NCBI GenBank assembly: GCA_021234155.1
Contig: JAJEKV010000161.1
Span: forward strand, 523,316-587,315
Reading direction: 5' to 3'
Source of the DNA: Isoetes taiwanensis
Taxonomy: Eukaryota > Streptophyta > Lycopodiopsida > Isoetales > Isoetaceae
Length of the DNA: 64,000 nucleotides
Below, piece by piece: positions 44,225 to 55,632 of this stretch; positions within the stretch are counted from its first letter, which is position 1, and the number at the start of each line of letters is the position of its first letter. The translations under genes and the position numbers were made by a program. The notes under the pieces were generated by a model, which was not told the origin of the DNA, did no database searches, and saw nothing but the letters and a program-made list of their open reading frames with translations.

Positions 44225-45056
44225 ATAGTAGTTGTTCGGGGTCCGGGCTCAGGAGAGTCCTGGTGACAGATCTATGTGAGATCTATGGAGCCCAGCAGAC
44301 CGACTCTTGAAAAACAACTGTCATGCGGGATTTCCTAACAAGAAAGCAGAGAAAACAAAGACGCAAAACACACAATTCAGGGAACATCATCTTACTGTAT
44401 TGATATAACAACTGAGTACAACAAATGAGAGCTCGCACAAGAGCTGAGACAACAGACTATGCGTTCACAAGCTAGCCAAATATATCTCTCTAACTAGGTC
44501 TAAAACCCTAGTATATATATGATACAATACACGGCTGAGGAGCCGGAACCCAGTCGGAAAACCACCCGTAGTGATGAGTGGGAAAACCATCGTGAAGAAG
44601 TATGGGGATAGGACTGGCACTAGAACCTGAGTCTGAGCTGTCTAAACCGACTTGACAATCCTAACTGAAAACAGACGTGGGTACGTTGCCTCTTGGATGT
44701 CGTCCTGGATGACTGACCTACATCCAAGCGCTTGGCAGACTCCCTTGATACCTTGAGTACCGTAGAAATAGGCATGTGCGTGGATTCAAATGACTAACAC
44801 GAAAGGCAGGCATAGACTCTGATGGAGGAAAATCAGGGCACTTGGCCTGGTCTTGGACTGTAGCATGGGGTCGCGGGCCATTGCTATAGTCTGCAAGAAG
44901 TTGTCTTTGTTGAGCCATGGCTGCAAGTGTGTCTGCTCCAAGGGCAGGGTTTGCAGCTGTGAGAAAACTAGTACGAACCATTTCTTCCAATGCTTGGTGG
45001 ATCGCCGTAGGTATATGTGGCCCGGGGGATTCACTAGTGTTTGAAGTATAGGACAC
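44225..45056 (-). mobile_element. Possible LTR-retrotransposon remnant
   Basis: Read on the minus strand, 45056-44718 is a 112-codon frame (MSYTSNTSESPGP..., with ALEEMVRTSFL) of the kind that opens gag-like leaders, and 44690-44230 contains a TATA-like ATATATAC and downstream promoter-like composition. No RT, integrase or second LTR copy was seen, and the order gag then LTR implies a deletion if the reading is right. The identification is tentative. Confidence 0.3.
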
Positions 45057-45744
45057 GTGTGATCAACAAAAGGGGGTTTTTTTGCTGTTTAAGTATCTGT
45101 ATACTTACCATTAGGGGGTTTTTTCACCATCATCTGAGGCAAAATATATACTTTAGGGGTTAAAGTAGCTTTCAAAAATCAGTATACTAGGGATGTTTTT
45201 GGCCACCCTACGAACGCAGATGGTTTCCCCCTATTAGTACTAAGTGCATCCCCCGGGATATGTGGTAATTCCATCAAGAGTAGAGTTTCCAGTCCAAATT
45301 GATCGACACTAGCATTGGGGTTCCAATAGTGGATCGGAGGGTTCCTTTGAACGACGCTCTAGAAAATTGTCATCAAGGCGGCACAAAAACTAGCTTGACG
45401 ATGTACTGATGGATCTGGTGATGAAGCAGCTTTAACCAGAAACTGTTCTAGTCCTGCACAACATTGGCCGTGGTCTTCCAAGTTTGCTCATTGGGAATAT
45501 AGATCCAATTATTGGTGTTATCCAACGTTTCATCTGCTCTCCATCCACGGCTTCTGATGGATCGTGGGTTCCAACGGAGGTCCACGGAGATAGCCGACGA
45601 GGTCCACGCATCGTGTTCGTCCATGGCGGATGTCTAGAAGGAAGATCTCCACGGTGAAGTGAAAATCTTTTGGGCCCAAGCTGATCTACTACTAGTCTTG
45701 TTTATTTATTGTTAATGTACTAGGAAAGGGCCCACCGTCGTGTG
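45057..45744. other. Intergenic, no gene seen
   Basis: Two GGGGGTTTTTT runs (about 45072 and 45115) and otherwise unremarkable sequence before the inverted GC-rich block. Confidence 0.4.
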
Positions 45745-46195
45745 ATTTCTCGGCTCGGCCTCGGCCTTCGGCCGAGACCTCGCCTCGAGGCCTTTGGTAA
45801 TGCCTCGGCTTGGCCTCGATCTCGCCTCAATTTGGACGCCGAGGCCTTGCTTTGGTTTGGGCAAAAGCATGCCTACTCAACCAACTTCAAAGCATCATTG
45901 TTCATTTACTTCATTCCTCGGCTCGGCCTCGGCCTTCCGCCGAGGCCTCGCCTCCGTTTGGAGAAAGCCAGACCTTCCTATGGTACTCCCATCGGTTGGG
46001 GCCGAGCCAAGGAATGGACTGAGGTGCTTACCCATAAGCATCTGAAACGTTCCGAAACATTCTATTTTGGGTTTTTGCAAAGTTTTAAGATATGTCCACC
46101 TATGAGCATCTGGAACATTCCAAAACATTCTATTTTTTTTTTGTATAAGAAGTTTTAAAAAACATTTTATTTTTACACTGAGGTATCTCTTTTTG
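45745..46195 (-). repeat. GC-rich block copy 3 with satellite remnant, inverted
   Basis: Reverse complement of the blocks at 34.8 and 36.1 kb: 45745-46015 is the GC-rich inverted-repeat block (ending GGCCGAGCCAAGGAAT) and 46016-46195 is one short stretch of the satellite with GACTGAGGTGCTTACCCATA. The boundary at GTGATT matches the AATCAC boundary of copy 2, so the end of the mobile or amplified unit is well defined. Confidence 0.85.
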
Positions 46196-48524
46196 CAATT
46201 CGGTTTTTCCGATCTAGAGAAAAAATTTCGGATTTTGTTTTTAACTTTAGTTTTCTAAGGTTTCTAGGGTTTCTAGGGTTTTTGTTGCCGGGATAAATTC
46301 GCGGTATTCCAAAAGTTGGGAGAAATTGCTTTCCTATGATTTTGGTTTCTTCTGGCTCTCCTTATCCGATTGCAACTGGATGGATGCATGCCACGATTAC
46401 TAGGCCCAAGGTTCTTTGGCATGCAGGCTTACAAACTTTTGTGTGATCATCTCTCTAAGATTTACTCCGGATCATTCTAGGACGTTGGCTTTGTGGAAGT
46501 TCTTTGGCATGATATGATCTGTGCACTGCCCACATTTTCTTATGTCTGCATCAGACCTGCAGAGGGGTCTGGCTTGCAAGAAATATTCTACAGCATCCTT
46601 ATTTTCAGATTCCATTATCACATCTTCGTTCCTGTATTTCGATCTCCAGTAGTTTTGTTGCGTTTACCAGTTTTGCAGAAGCAGAGGTAGAAGATGAGTG
46701 TTGTTAAAGTCTGTTCTGCGAAAATCGTGCAATTGAGTGGAGTTTGATTTTGAGATGCAAAAAATGGAGGTAGTTGGTTAACACTGGCATGCTCTGAGAA
46801 TGTTTAGTCCAATTCAATGTCCGACTCCAATTTTGATATGGCAGGGCATCGAGGAAGAAAATTTTTGATCCATATCCATTCGGTCACTGTTAGTTTTGTC
46901 TATGGCGCTAGGTTTTTACATCGTACTCTGCCGATTTGTCTATGTGGAAATTCTCAATGTTCTGGCATAAATTACCTAGGGTATGTAACGGTTTCTCGCA
47001 TGTTTTCTATTCCTTAGGCTAAACATCTGATCTGTAGGGTTCTGAATTTTGTGCCTTCAATAATCTGCAGTTTCTTAGCTCTTGCCAGATCTTGCATTTG
47101 ATCTTGCAAATATGTTTTTGTAACGTCCAATTAAGGAAACACGATCTTCCATGCTCCGGAAGAGGCGGGTTTGCTCTGTGTTTTATGGTAAAGCCTTCAT
47201 CTACATTATCCTCTTCAACTCTGATTCATCGATACCATCATTGGTTGGCTAGGTACTGTGATTTGTCCCCTTTTATCTTTCTCTTCTTATAGCTGTTGCT
47301 ACAGAGCTAAACACCAAAATTAGCTATGGAACATGGGGTTGTAGGTGAATGATCGTCAGCATTGTATGATCAACTATTTACTTTCTTCTAAATTAGCCAT
47401 TTGTATGTTGCACAGGTGGAAGCATGCAGATCCAATCGGAGGAACAACTTAAATTGCTATTGATTCCCAGCCTTTGCTACTGTGGCCATGCCTACTGTGG
47501 CCTTTGCTAACTAGGTCTAAAACCCTAGTATATATATGATGATGAGGTAGATGATCTGCTGCTCTTTTTGTACAGATTCGACACTTTTTTGCACTGAGGA
47601 AGATGATTTGCTGCCGTTTGCATAGATCCCTTGCCAGTTCTGCTATTTTCCAAACTTCATTCGGCTGCACAGATCTTCGGACTCATTTGCACAGTTGGGT
47701 GAGCTGTGGCAAACCGGCCTTCGACCTAAGCTACTTAAATCTTTACCCTAATCTACCGGCTGTCCACCGGATGAGCGGAATGGAGGCACCAAACTTCCAT
47801 TCCGTGTTATTGTGGGTGCTACGTGTCGGCATAGAAATGCACCCCAGACAAAATTGGCGACCCAACTTCTCTGTTGTGCCAGCGTCCGCCTTCCTAAATA
47901 GCCCTCGGAGATGCTCCAGGAGAAAAGGCAGAATAGGTTGCTTGGTACACTGCTCAAATGAACTGCGAGTTTGATACCCTATTGAGCATAAAAACGTCCG
48001 ACATTTCAGATACCAAGCAAACATGTACCTGATGAAACTTTGTTACATAATCTGGAACAAGGGGGAAGGATTTTGTTTAATCTATCCTGGGTGAGCCAGA
48101 AAGGCTCCTAAATCCAGCTTCAACTGGTGACGGAATCTCTTAAAGCAAAGGTAAGATCAGACCTCCCTTTGGATTCCTTGTCACCTGTGCCATGTAGTTG
48201 TAATAAAAAGTCATGGATATGTATTATTTTGAAGGTTTTCGTCAAATGAATTAGGCATGCAACTACCAAATATGCAAGTCCTATTTGCATCTTAACATGT
48301 CTCTGCTTCGCCTGTGCAGAAATGTTTACATAAGATTTGCCAAATGGAGGCTAGCAAAAGAGCTGGCTTTCTGAAAAGAATAGAACAAGAAAACTTTTTT
48401 TTAGGGTAATGGCGACGCCCAAATGCTTTCTTTTTCCTGCGTTGCTAATGCCTTGATTGTATATTGTGCTGTGTCTTGCTAGTCCAGATTACATATTGTG
48501 CAGCTGAAGGGGACTGAAGGGCTA
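46196..48524. other. Intergenic, no supported gene
   Basis: About 2.3 kb without credible genes. A 34-bp segment (47507-47540, beginning CTAACTAGGTCTAAAACCCT) is identical to 44490-44523. Frames such as 47603-47974 show no domains. Confidence 0.4.
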
Positions 48525-48688
48525 GATAACGTCCTCTGATGAGGCGTTATGGCCCAGGAAAAATGGCCAAGGTGGCCATGTGGCAAGGAAATGCCGAGGC
48601 CGTACGGCAGTACGGCCGAGGCATTTCCTGCCACATGGCCACCGAGGCCATTTTGGATGGGCATAACGCCTCATCAGAGGACGTTATC
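48525..48688. repeat. Near-perfect foldback MITE, 164 bp
   Basis: GATAACGTCCTCTGATGAGG at the left and its exact inverse at the right; pairing continues through GGCCATGTGGCA/TGCCACATGGCC to a centre at about 48606. There is essentially no unpaired loop. Confidence 0.9.
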
Positions 48689-48690
48689 AG

Positions 48691-49361
48691 CCTTAACATC
48701 CTTGGCCGAAGCATTTGGCATAGCCACCATAGCCAAGATCAATAGCCCGCACTGCAATCCGGCATTCTAATGGCCTCTGCGGAGTTATGGGAAGGAAAAT
48801 TTCCTTGGGCGCTTCTTTTTGGGGTTTTCTTCATGATTCTTGCTTCTTGTGTACAGGGGCGTCGTCTTTTGGGCGCTTAGGCAGGCCGTGAAGTCCTGAT
48901 CTTTCTTTAAATGAGCAGGAGCAGGTTTTGGAGCTTAGAATAGGTTGGGCCCTGTTACCAGATAGCCGGATCTGGGGCTTTGCTGGATTGAAAGCCTTGC
49001 CGGATTGAAAGCCCATAGGTTTGTAAGGTGCCTTTCCGGATTTAAAGCCTGTAGAACTATGGCTATGGCTATGGCTGTAGAAGCCTGGCTATGGCGGATT
49101 TTCAGCCTGGCTATGGCGGATTTTCAGCATGTTTAACCTGGCTATGGTGGATTTTCAGCCTGGCTATGGCTATGGTGCAGGGATTCGAGAGCTTACCTGG
49201 AGGCCTGGCTATGTCGGAGAGAGTTCAACCTGTTATGGACATAACATCCTTGTTATGGCCATAACACACCTGTTGCTTCATAACAGATTTTTACTGGATA
49301 TAACATCTTGGAATAGACGGTTAAAACCTACAGCTAAATGCTGAGGCCAAGGATGTTAAGG
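48691..49361. mobile_element. Terminal-inverted-repeat element, 671 bp
   Basis: CCTTAACATCCTTGGCC (48691-48707) is inverted at 49345-49361, and the AGCATTT/AAATGCT extension also pairs. The interior has a tandem CCTGGCTATGGCGGATTTTCAG array (about 49080-49175) and several TTATGGCCATAACA motifs. Its end sequence resembles that of the MITE 3 bp to the left (TAAC.TCC). Confidence 0.75.
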
Positions 49362-50413
49362 GGATGAGCAGCAATGCTAGAAGATGCTAGAAGTGTCTAG
49401 AGCTGTCTGTATTTATTTTGAATGATGGGGGATAGAAAATACGACCCTTTCTTTAAACAAACAAGAAACTTTTTGTACAATTTGCATCGAAGTTTGCTTG
49501 CTGCACTGTTGTGTGAGGGCTAGCCAAAGTACTGGTGCTCTCAAAAAATCTAAAAAGAAATTGGCAACGATTTGTGTGGAATTTTCCTAGACTACTGTAA
49601 GAAAACAAAACGCAAAAGCATTAATACACTTTGCCCTATAAACTGGTTTTCCACTACACTAATATCCATTACATAACGTAAATATTTTAACACAAGATGT
49701 GCTAAAGATGCAAACTGAAAACTTGTTTATTATTTAGTAATAAACTAAAATCCTTTTATTTTTCATAACCAATGGCTTATATGGCACTACAATGACGTTT
49801 TTATAGGACAACCACTATGAGTTACAAAAATTCCTAAAGCAAATTTAATGATGGTTTTTGATGGCATGTCTTAGTTTCCTTACTAAATTAATATTAATTG
49901 TTAACTCCGAACATATTTGACATTCGTCTAACACAAAATACTTTTAAGATGCAAAGCCACCACTATTTTGAGACGCAAACTATTAGTTGTTTTAATGAGA
50001 AACACACAATACTTTTAAGATGCAAAGCCACCCCTATTGTGAGATGTAAACTATTAGCTATTTTAATGAAAAACGTGAAGTCTTTATTCTACAACATCAA
50101 TGGTTTATATGACATGGTATCCACGAGTTTATTGGGATGTCACTATGAGTTGCCCGGTTCTTTAAAGCTAAAGACATTGGTGGTTTACAACCTAAACTAT
50201 TAATTGGACACCATATCACGTAGCATTAAAACATATCGATAAACCAAGAAAATTCACCACCACAAAAAACCATAGTGGTAAACTATACCAGGAAACCATA
50301 ATGAGAAAATACAGGTGTTTACTGTGTGGATATACCACATTGAAAAACCTTAAATATGAACCTCACTATTTAACTGCATCTAGTTTTTCAACATATTAAC
50401 CCACTAAGTAATA
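49362..50413. other. AT-rich intergenic with a 71-bp tandem duplication
   Basis: No gene. At 49931-50072 a 71-bp unit with ATACTTTTAAGATGCAAAGC is duplicated. Confidence 0.5.
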
Positions 50414-51260
50414 TTTTTTTTTTTTTTCATTGAAGGACGACTGACTATTATTCATGCAAAAATCACGGCACATACAAGAGGTCTTAGGGGACTATCGAGC
50501 CCACTAAGCATCCATCCACAATACATAATCAAACACCTGAGGCCTTCTTCAAATATTGAAGTACCTCACTATCCTGGTCTACCACATCAGTATCATCATG
50601 ACTAGACAATGTAACAGCAGTAAGCGAGCTTTTCTTTAGAGCGGACCTTTTCCTAGCAACCTTCTTCCATTTAACTTGTTGCCACACCTTTCTTAGGCTC
50701 GACCTAGTACGATCATCTTCCCAAAATGTCTCATATGATCAAGACATGAAACATCCTCTTGAGGAACAACAGGACTGTCAGATGCTAGTGACAGCAACGT
50801 AGGAACAGGACCGCCTCTAGGAGCATCACCTTGAGAATTAATAGGAACAGCACCTGGAGACTTCATAGGAACATCACCTTGAGAACTAATAAGAGCATCA
50901 CCCTTAGAAATACTAGGAGTAGCAGGTACAAATGATGGTACTGCAGGTAATGCCAAAGATTGACGTAACACAACTGCCACGTCACCATGATCACCACTAG
51001 GAGTCTGAAGAGAAGAGGAAGGTGGAACAGGAGTTTGAGGGTCAATATCAGTGAAATCCCCAAATTTAAGAAAAGTAGAAGGACTTTGAACAAGATCACT
51101 TAACTGGTTTAGGAGATCAGCTTGTTCTGCAGCAGGAAGAAGAGAAGCTTGATGAAGAATGGAAATTGATGCAATGTTTAGGGTTTTTGGAATATTTATT
51201 TTTTTGGAATCTAAAAATGAGGCCATTAAAATTAAGCAAATGGTTCCAGGGGGCGACAAC
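50414..51260 (-). mobile_element. L1-related insertion: ORF1-like frame plus 3' end, no ORF2
   Basis: Poly(T) at 50414-50427 and the complement of CGTCCTTCAATG mark an L1 3' end on the minus strand. Upstream on that strand are a 188-codon frame (51259-50693; Pro/Ser-rich, with repeated QGDVP/QGDAP motifs) and, after a frameshift, a basic segment (RKVWQQVKWKKVARKRS) ending at TGA near 50535. This looks like the C-terminal part of an ORF1, joined directly to the 3' UTR. The 5' boundary and target duplication were not found. Confidence 0.5.
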
Positions 51261-51820
51261 AGAAGGAAAAGAGAGTTTAGAAAGGAAGCGAGGGAAGAGC
51301 AGGGAAAAAGGAAAAAGCTACTTTACAATCAAATTGGGTCAGTAAAGTAACCATAAATTTTCAAAGATGCAGCACAACATTATCATTTCCATGAATTCAA
51401 TCTTCTGAATGCATAGAATTTCCTCAATCTCTTGAAATGGCTTTACTTCATCGAAGACTTCCACAAAACCTTTTTGATCACTCCCAAACACTGTGTACTC
51501 GAAAGATTCCTGCAGGAGCAACTCTTCTTGAGCCTACAAATTCTTCTAACCAAGAATCTGTGATTTCAATTTAAAATTCAACAGTGCTCGGAATGAAGGT
51601 GTATTCCTGGTGGAACAGATAGTGAGGGAATAGTTGCTGAAAAACCAAAGAATTCCAGAGATCCGAGGATGTTTCAATGAGAAAGCCACAGGAGATTCTT
51701 GAATTTTGCCTCACAATTGCAAAAATCTTTTCCATTGCATAAGTGACATATAGTTTCAGGGGATTGCTGGCCCTCTACAGGGGCAGCACCAGGAGATTTC
51801 CCTTAGGTTCGAATCAAGCA
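51261..51820. other. Spacer, no gene seen
   Basis: Short minus frame at 51339-51521 without family features; otherwise AT-rich. Confidence 0.4.
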
Positions 51821-53579
51821 GGAGAAATGAAATGAAATGTTGTATTATTCACGTCTGCAGACCACCAGGTCTATGAGACGTTCAATGAGTACATTCAACA
51901 TTATAAAATATATCATCTAATGCATCCTCTGATAGTAATGCATTAGCCTCTTCTCCCAAATCTTCTCTCACATATACATTATGTCCAATCTGCTCCCTCA
52001 AGCTTAGGACATCTCTTATAAATTTTCCTATAAGCTTACCTTCTAAATTAAAAAATTCTAATAGAGTCAACACTGAAATATTATACCTGTTTCGAATCTC
52101 CACATATGTCGGGCATCTCAACAACACATGTCTCTCATCCTCCACTTCTTGCAAGTTGCAAGTCTTACAAAGCCTCATTTCATGCGGGATACCACCCCAT
52201 CTACCAACTTCGACACCAAGTCTATGCGAACTGAGTCTTATTCTGCTGATACAATGCCTAAGCTTCAAAGAAATACCTTCACCTAAGTATTTGGCCTCTT
52301 GGAGATCTGGGTTGATATATTGCCTGTAAAACTCCTTTTTCACTTCCGGGACTCTCCAGTTCCGAATAATGACATGTGCCTTAACCCACTCGCGAATGTC
52401 TTCGCGATGCGTAAATAAGTCTTGCATATTTAACCCCCACTTCCACATCCATTCCTCCACATCAGCATACCAGCCTCTCACTTTTGTCTCTTCCATTGCC
52501 AAACGTGGCAAACAGTCATCAGCCCTATCAAATCTTACCTTACAAAGATATGTAAGCAGTTTGCACAAAGCTTCTGCCTCTACAGGCATCATACCACATT
52601 CAGCCAACAGCATATCATACGGGGTTTGCGCTTTTGTGCCCAATTCTGTTCTGAGAAATTTCTTCTAGACTTTCTCGACTTTTTTCCATGTATCTGCCGC
52701 CAAACCAGGTCCCCACACCTCACAACCATACAACAATACAGTCTGAACAAGTGTCTTATATAACATCCTTTTCATGTTAAAATTCCAGATTTCAGCTTTG
52801 CCACTTCTGCGTTGCATGCTGTATAAAGCTTTCAGACCCGCATTCACTCTATGCTCCACAGCAAGATTCCAACTAGGGCTTTTATCAACCTCCACTCCCA
52901 GATATTTATATGAATTTACTAGTTCTACTAGCCTGTCCTTGTAATAGAACGTCATATGATCTGTTTTATTTGCCCCAAAAACTATCATTTTTGTTTTAGC
53001 CAAATTTACGCGCATCCCTTTGCTATCACAGAAATGTGCAAGAGCTTCCAAATGCTTCTGCATACATGCTACTGAGCGTGCTAAGATGACAACATCATCT
53101 GCATAAAGCAAGAGCAACACTACATATCCATTCACTACCGTCCCACCTCCCCCATGCTCCACCATCCAATTTTCCATTTCATCAATGAATAACCCAAACA
53201 AAGTGGGAGATAAGGGGCAACCTTGCTTGACCCCGATATTGCTCACTACAACATCATCACATTTGTCCACATAAGGAAAAGAAAGCTGCACTAAAATTTT
53301 TTCATACAATACCTTGACTGCTTGCCTTAGCTCCATAGGAACTCCAAGTTGTTCCATTCTTTGCCAGAGGTAGTCTCTATTTACCGTATCAAAGGCCTTA
53401 GCATAGTCCACAAACAGCGCAAATAAGGGTTTCTTTTTGCCAATTACCGATTCCATCATGGCACGTAAGGTAACCAAATGATCTATGGTAGATCGCTCAG
53501 GTCTAAAGCCTGCTTGTCCCATAGCCCTAACTCCTTTTCCTTCTGCCCACATACTAATCTTAATGTTTAACATTGTAGC
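51821..53579 (-). mobile_element. LINE-2 copy D, 5'-truncated, one nonsense mutation
   Basis: A copy of the LINE-2 family on the minus strand. The reverse transcriptase frame begins within the palm (homology starts at about 53579) and runs through FVDYAKAFDTV, GVKQGCPLSP and YADDVV to a single in-frame TAG at 52665-52667 where relatives have CAG. The same frame then continues to 51882 with the RLSSHRLGVEVGRW motif and the zinc knuckle CKTC..EVEDERHVLLRC. The 3' hairpin follows at the stop codon, then the GAAAT repeat tail. The 5' flank on the sense strand is TC-rich (TCTCTCGATCTCTC). Apart from the one stop the truncated frame is open. Confidence 0.9.
51851..51881 (-). promoter_or_regulatory. 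LINE-2 copy D 3' hairpin
   Basis: Complement of ACGTCT-CAT-AGACC-TGGT-GGTCT-GC-AGACGT: outer 6-bp and inner 5-bp stems. The outer stem starts directly after the TGA stop codon. Probably the structure the reverse transcriptase recognises. Confidence 0.75.
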
Positions 53580-54189
53580 GATCAGAGAGATCGAGAGATT
53601 CAAGGGAAATTCAAGGCAAGAAACGGGTTTCATAAAAGAGACAAAAAATTCAAGAAAAATGGCGCTCATATTTTTTCTCCCCTCATTCAATGGGTCTAAT
53701 CTAGAAGCATCATCTACACAGGCTCGTTTTACCCATATTCTGGATTTTTGTTTCATCCATAATTAAGGTTCACGTTACATTAACAAATTAATATTTTTTG
53801 CTATTTTGCAGACCTAGTAACCTATTTTTATTTTTATTTTTGCTATTTTGTAGATCTAGTAACCCTATATTTTAATAATTATCGTAATTCCTTTTTATTT
53901 ATTGCTATTTTGCAGACCTAGTAACCTATTATCATTTTTGCTATTTTGTAGATCTAGTAACCCTATTTTTAATAATTATCGTAATCCCATTTCAGCCTTT
54001 TGTGAAATACATCTACAAGTACCAAAATCAACATAAAAACACCATGTGGCATGTTTGGGCAATACCCTTCTTAGCACCCTTCTTTGATATCTATATGGTT
54101 TGGCATATGTGTGTCATAAAATTTGCATCTCTGAGTCAGCTTATTTAGTGTTTTACTGATGTTTGATATTGTTAGACCATCTTTGACAA
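53580..54189. other. Spacer with tandem duplication
   Basis: 53798-53986 holds two diverged copies of a unit with GCTATTTTGCAGACCTAGTA and GTAGATCTAGTAACCC. No gene. GA-rich sequence at 53581-53600 borders LINE-2 copy D. Confidence 0.6.
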
Positions 54190-54312
54190 CATGGTTATAC
54201 AAGTTGTGGCTTTAAGTTGGTTTTTTTCTGATGTCTGACCTTGCTAGACCATTTTTGACAACATGACCTTGCTAGACCATCTTTGATAACATGAATCCAC
54301 TCCGTCTTTGAC
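54190..54312. repeat. Duplicated segment, copy 1
   Basis: Block with TATACAAGTTGTGG, CTTGCTAGACCAT and TTTGACAACATG; repeated at 55519-55632. The LINE at 54328 inserted between, in the second unit. Within each copy the CTTGCTAGACCATCTTTGA motif is itself repeated two or three times. Confidence 0.8.
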
Positions 54313-54327
54313 AACATGTTTATACAA
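54313..54327. repeat. Target-site duplication, left
   Basis: AACATGTTTATACAA, identical to 55519-55533 after the A-rich tail. Confidence 0.85.
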
Positions 54328-55518
54328 CTTCTTAGATTTGAAGCGTGTGGGATCTTGGCTATCTGAACATTTGCGCAAATTAGGGCTTCCTGCATATCAA
54401 TCTATCAAGCTCGTGGCCAAAGATCAACGTTGTTTTCTCTTGATGTTTGAGTCTCCTGAGCTGGTGGCGCAACTCATAGAACGGGGTGTTGATCCTCTGT
54501 GGAAACATTTCTTATTGTATCAACAGTATGTTCCTGGTTCTTTTCCAGGAAAACCAGATGCTTTACGTGCCCCATTCTGGGTTGCTATTGAAGATTTTCC
54601 TCCAGAGTTTCAGGATTCGGAGTTCATTTCTGCTATTGCTAATGAGATTGGACTGCACTTGCAACATGCTATAACCAATGGAATTACTAAGGTTTGTGTA
54701 GCGTGGCCCATTCATCATGATTTGCCTCAGACAATTGTTGTTTAGAGTGGGCCTATGTTCTTTCCATTCAAGCTACGATTGTTAAATGGTCCAGAGTTGG
54801 CTCTCATGTTCCCTGAGGCCCCTCTTTTTACTCAATATCGTAAGTCTTACCAGCAGGCTCCTCCAGTTGTCTCTGTTGTAAATCCTGCTCCTAGCTCTGC
54901 TCCTAGTTCTGCTGCTTCCTCAATGGATGTCTCTTGTCCCCCTGTGACTTCTTCTACATCTAGTCCAACTGCTAATCCCATGCCTCTGCTGTTGGATCAA
55001 CAGAGGCAGAGGTTGGATGAGATCCAAAGGTCGCAAGAGAAAGTCAAAGAGGCGGGTGGGCAGTACATGGACATTGATCATCGTGGTGCCCATCCTCCAC
55101 CCAAGCATCCACCTGCTCTTCGTCAACCTCGAAAGTCAGCTAAGGGTTCTAACACCTCGGCATCTCAGCACTCCTCAGCACTTGCTACACGTGATGTTGC
55201 TCTTCCTGTTGCACGTGGTCGCTTTGCTCCACTTTAGTGGGCTGATCTGGCTGAAGATAATATTGTTTTGCCGCTGGCCCAAGATACTTCTTCAAACTCT
55301 CCTGAGACTCCAGCATTGACTCCATTACCAGTCCAATGTGGTTAGGCCCATTAGCAGAGCCTTATCATCTTTTACTTATCTAGTGTGGAGTAAGCACATT
55401 GTGTCGCAGGCTCGTGTTCCGGTGGCATCCTCTTGTGCTTACACAACTAGATGAGAAATATTCACTTTGTACTTATTTTTTATGATTAATAAACTTGTTG
55501 TTCGTCCTTCATAAAAAA
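54328..55518 (+). mobile_element. L1 derivative carrying ORF1 and 3' UTR only ('half-L1')
   Basis: Bounded by a perfect 15-bp target duplication. It contains the second half of a DUF4283-like ORF1 core (LKRVGSWLSEHLRKLGLPAYQ, LMFESPELV), the ORF1 C-terminal tail with a glutamine-rich helix (LLDQQRQRLDEIQRSQEK) and then, with no ORF2 between, the family 3' UTR (GTGGAGTAAGCACATTGTG, AATAAAC, CGTCCTTC, A-tail). In-frame stops lie at about 54743 and 55235. Because the duplication is intact, the RNA that was inserted already lacked ORF2. Confidence 0.85.
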
Positions 55519-55632
55519 AACATGTTTATACAAGTTGTGGCTCTAAGTTGGTTGATTAGATTTTTCCTCATGTTTGACCTTGCTAGACCATTTTTGACAA
55601 CATGACCTTGCTAGACCATCTTTGATAACATG
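55519..55632. repeat. Duplicated segment, copy 2 (interrupted by the half-L1)
   Basis: Matches 54190-54294 with scattered differences; includes the right target-site duplication (55519-55533). Confidence 0.8.

Noticed and set aside
46255-46285. Telomere-like TCTAGGGTT repeats
   Set aside because: Only two or three degenerate units, not the TTTAGGG plant telomere repeat.
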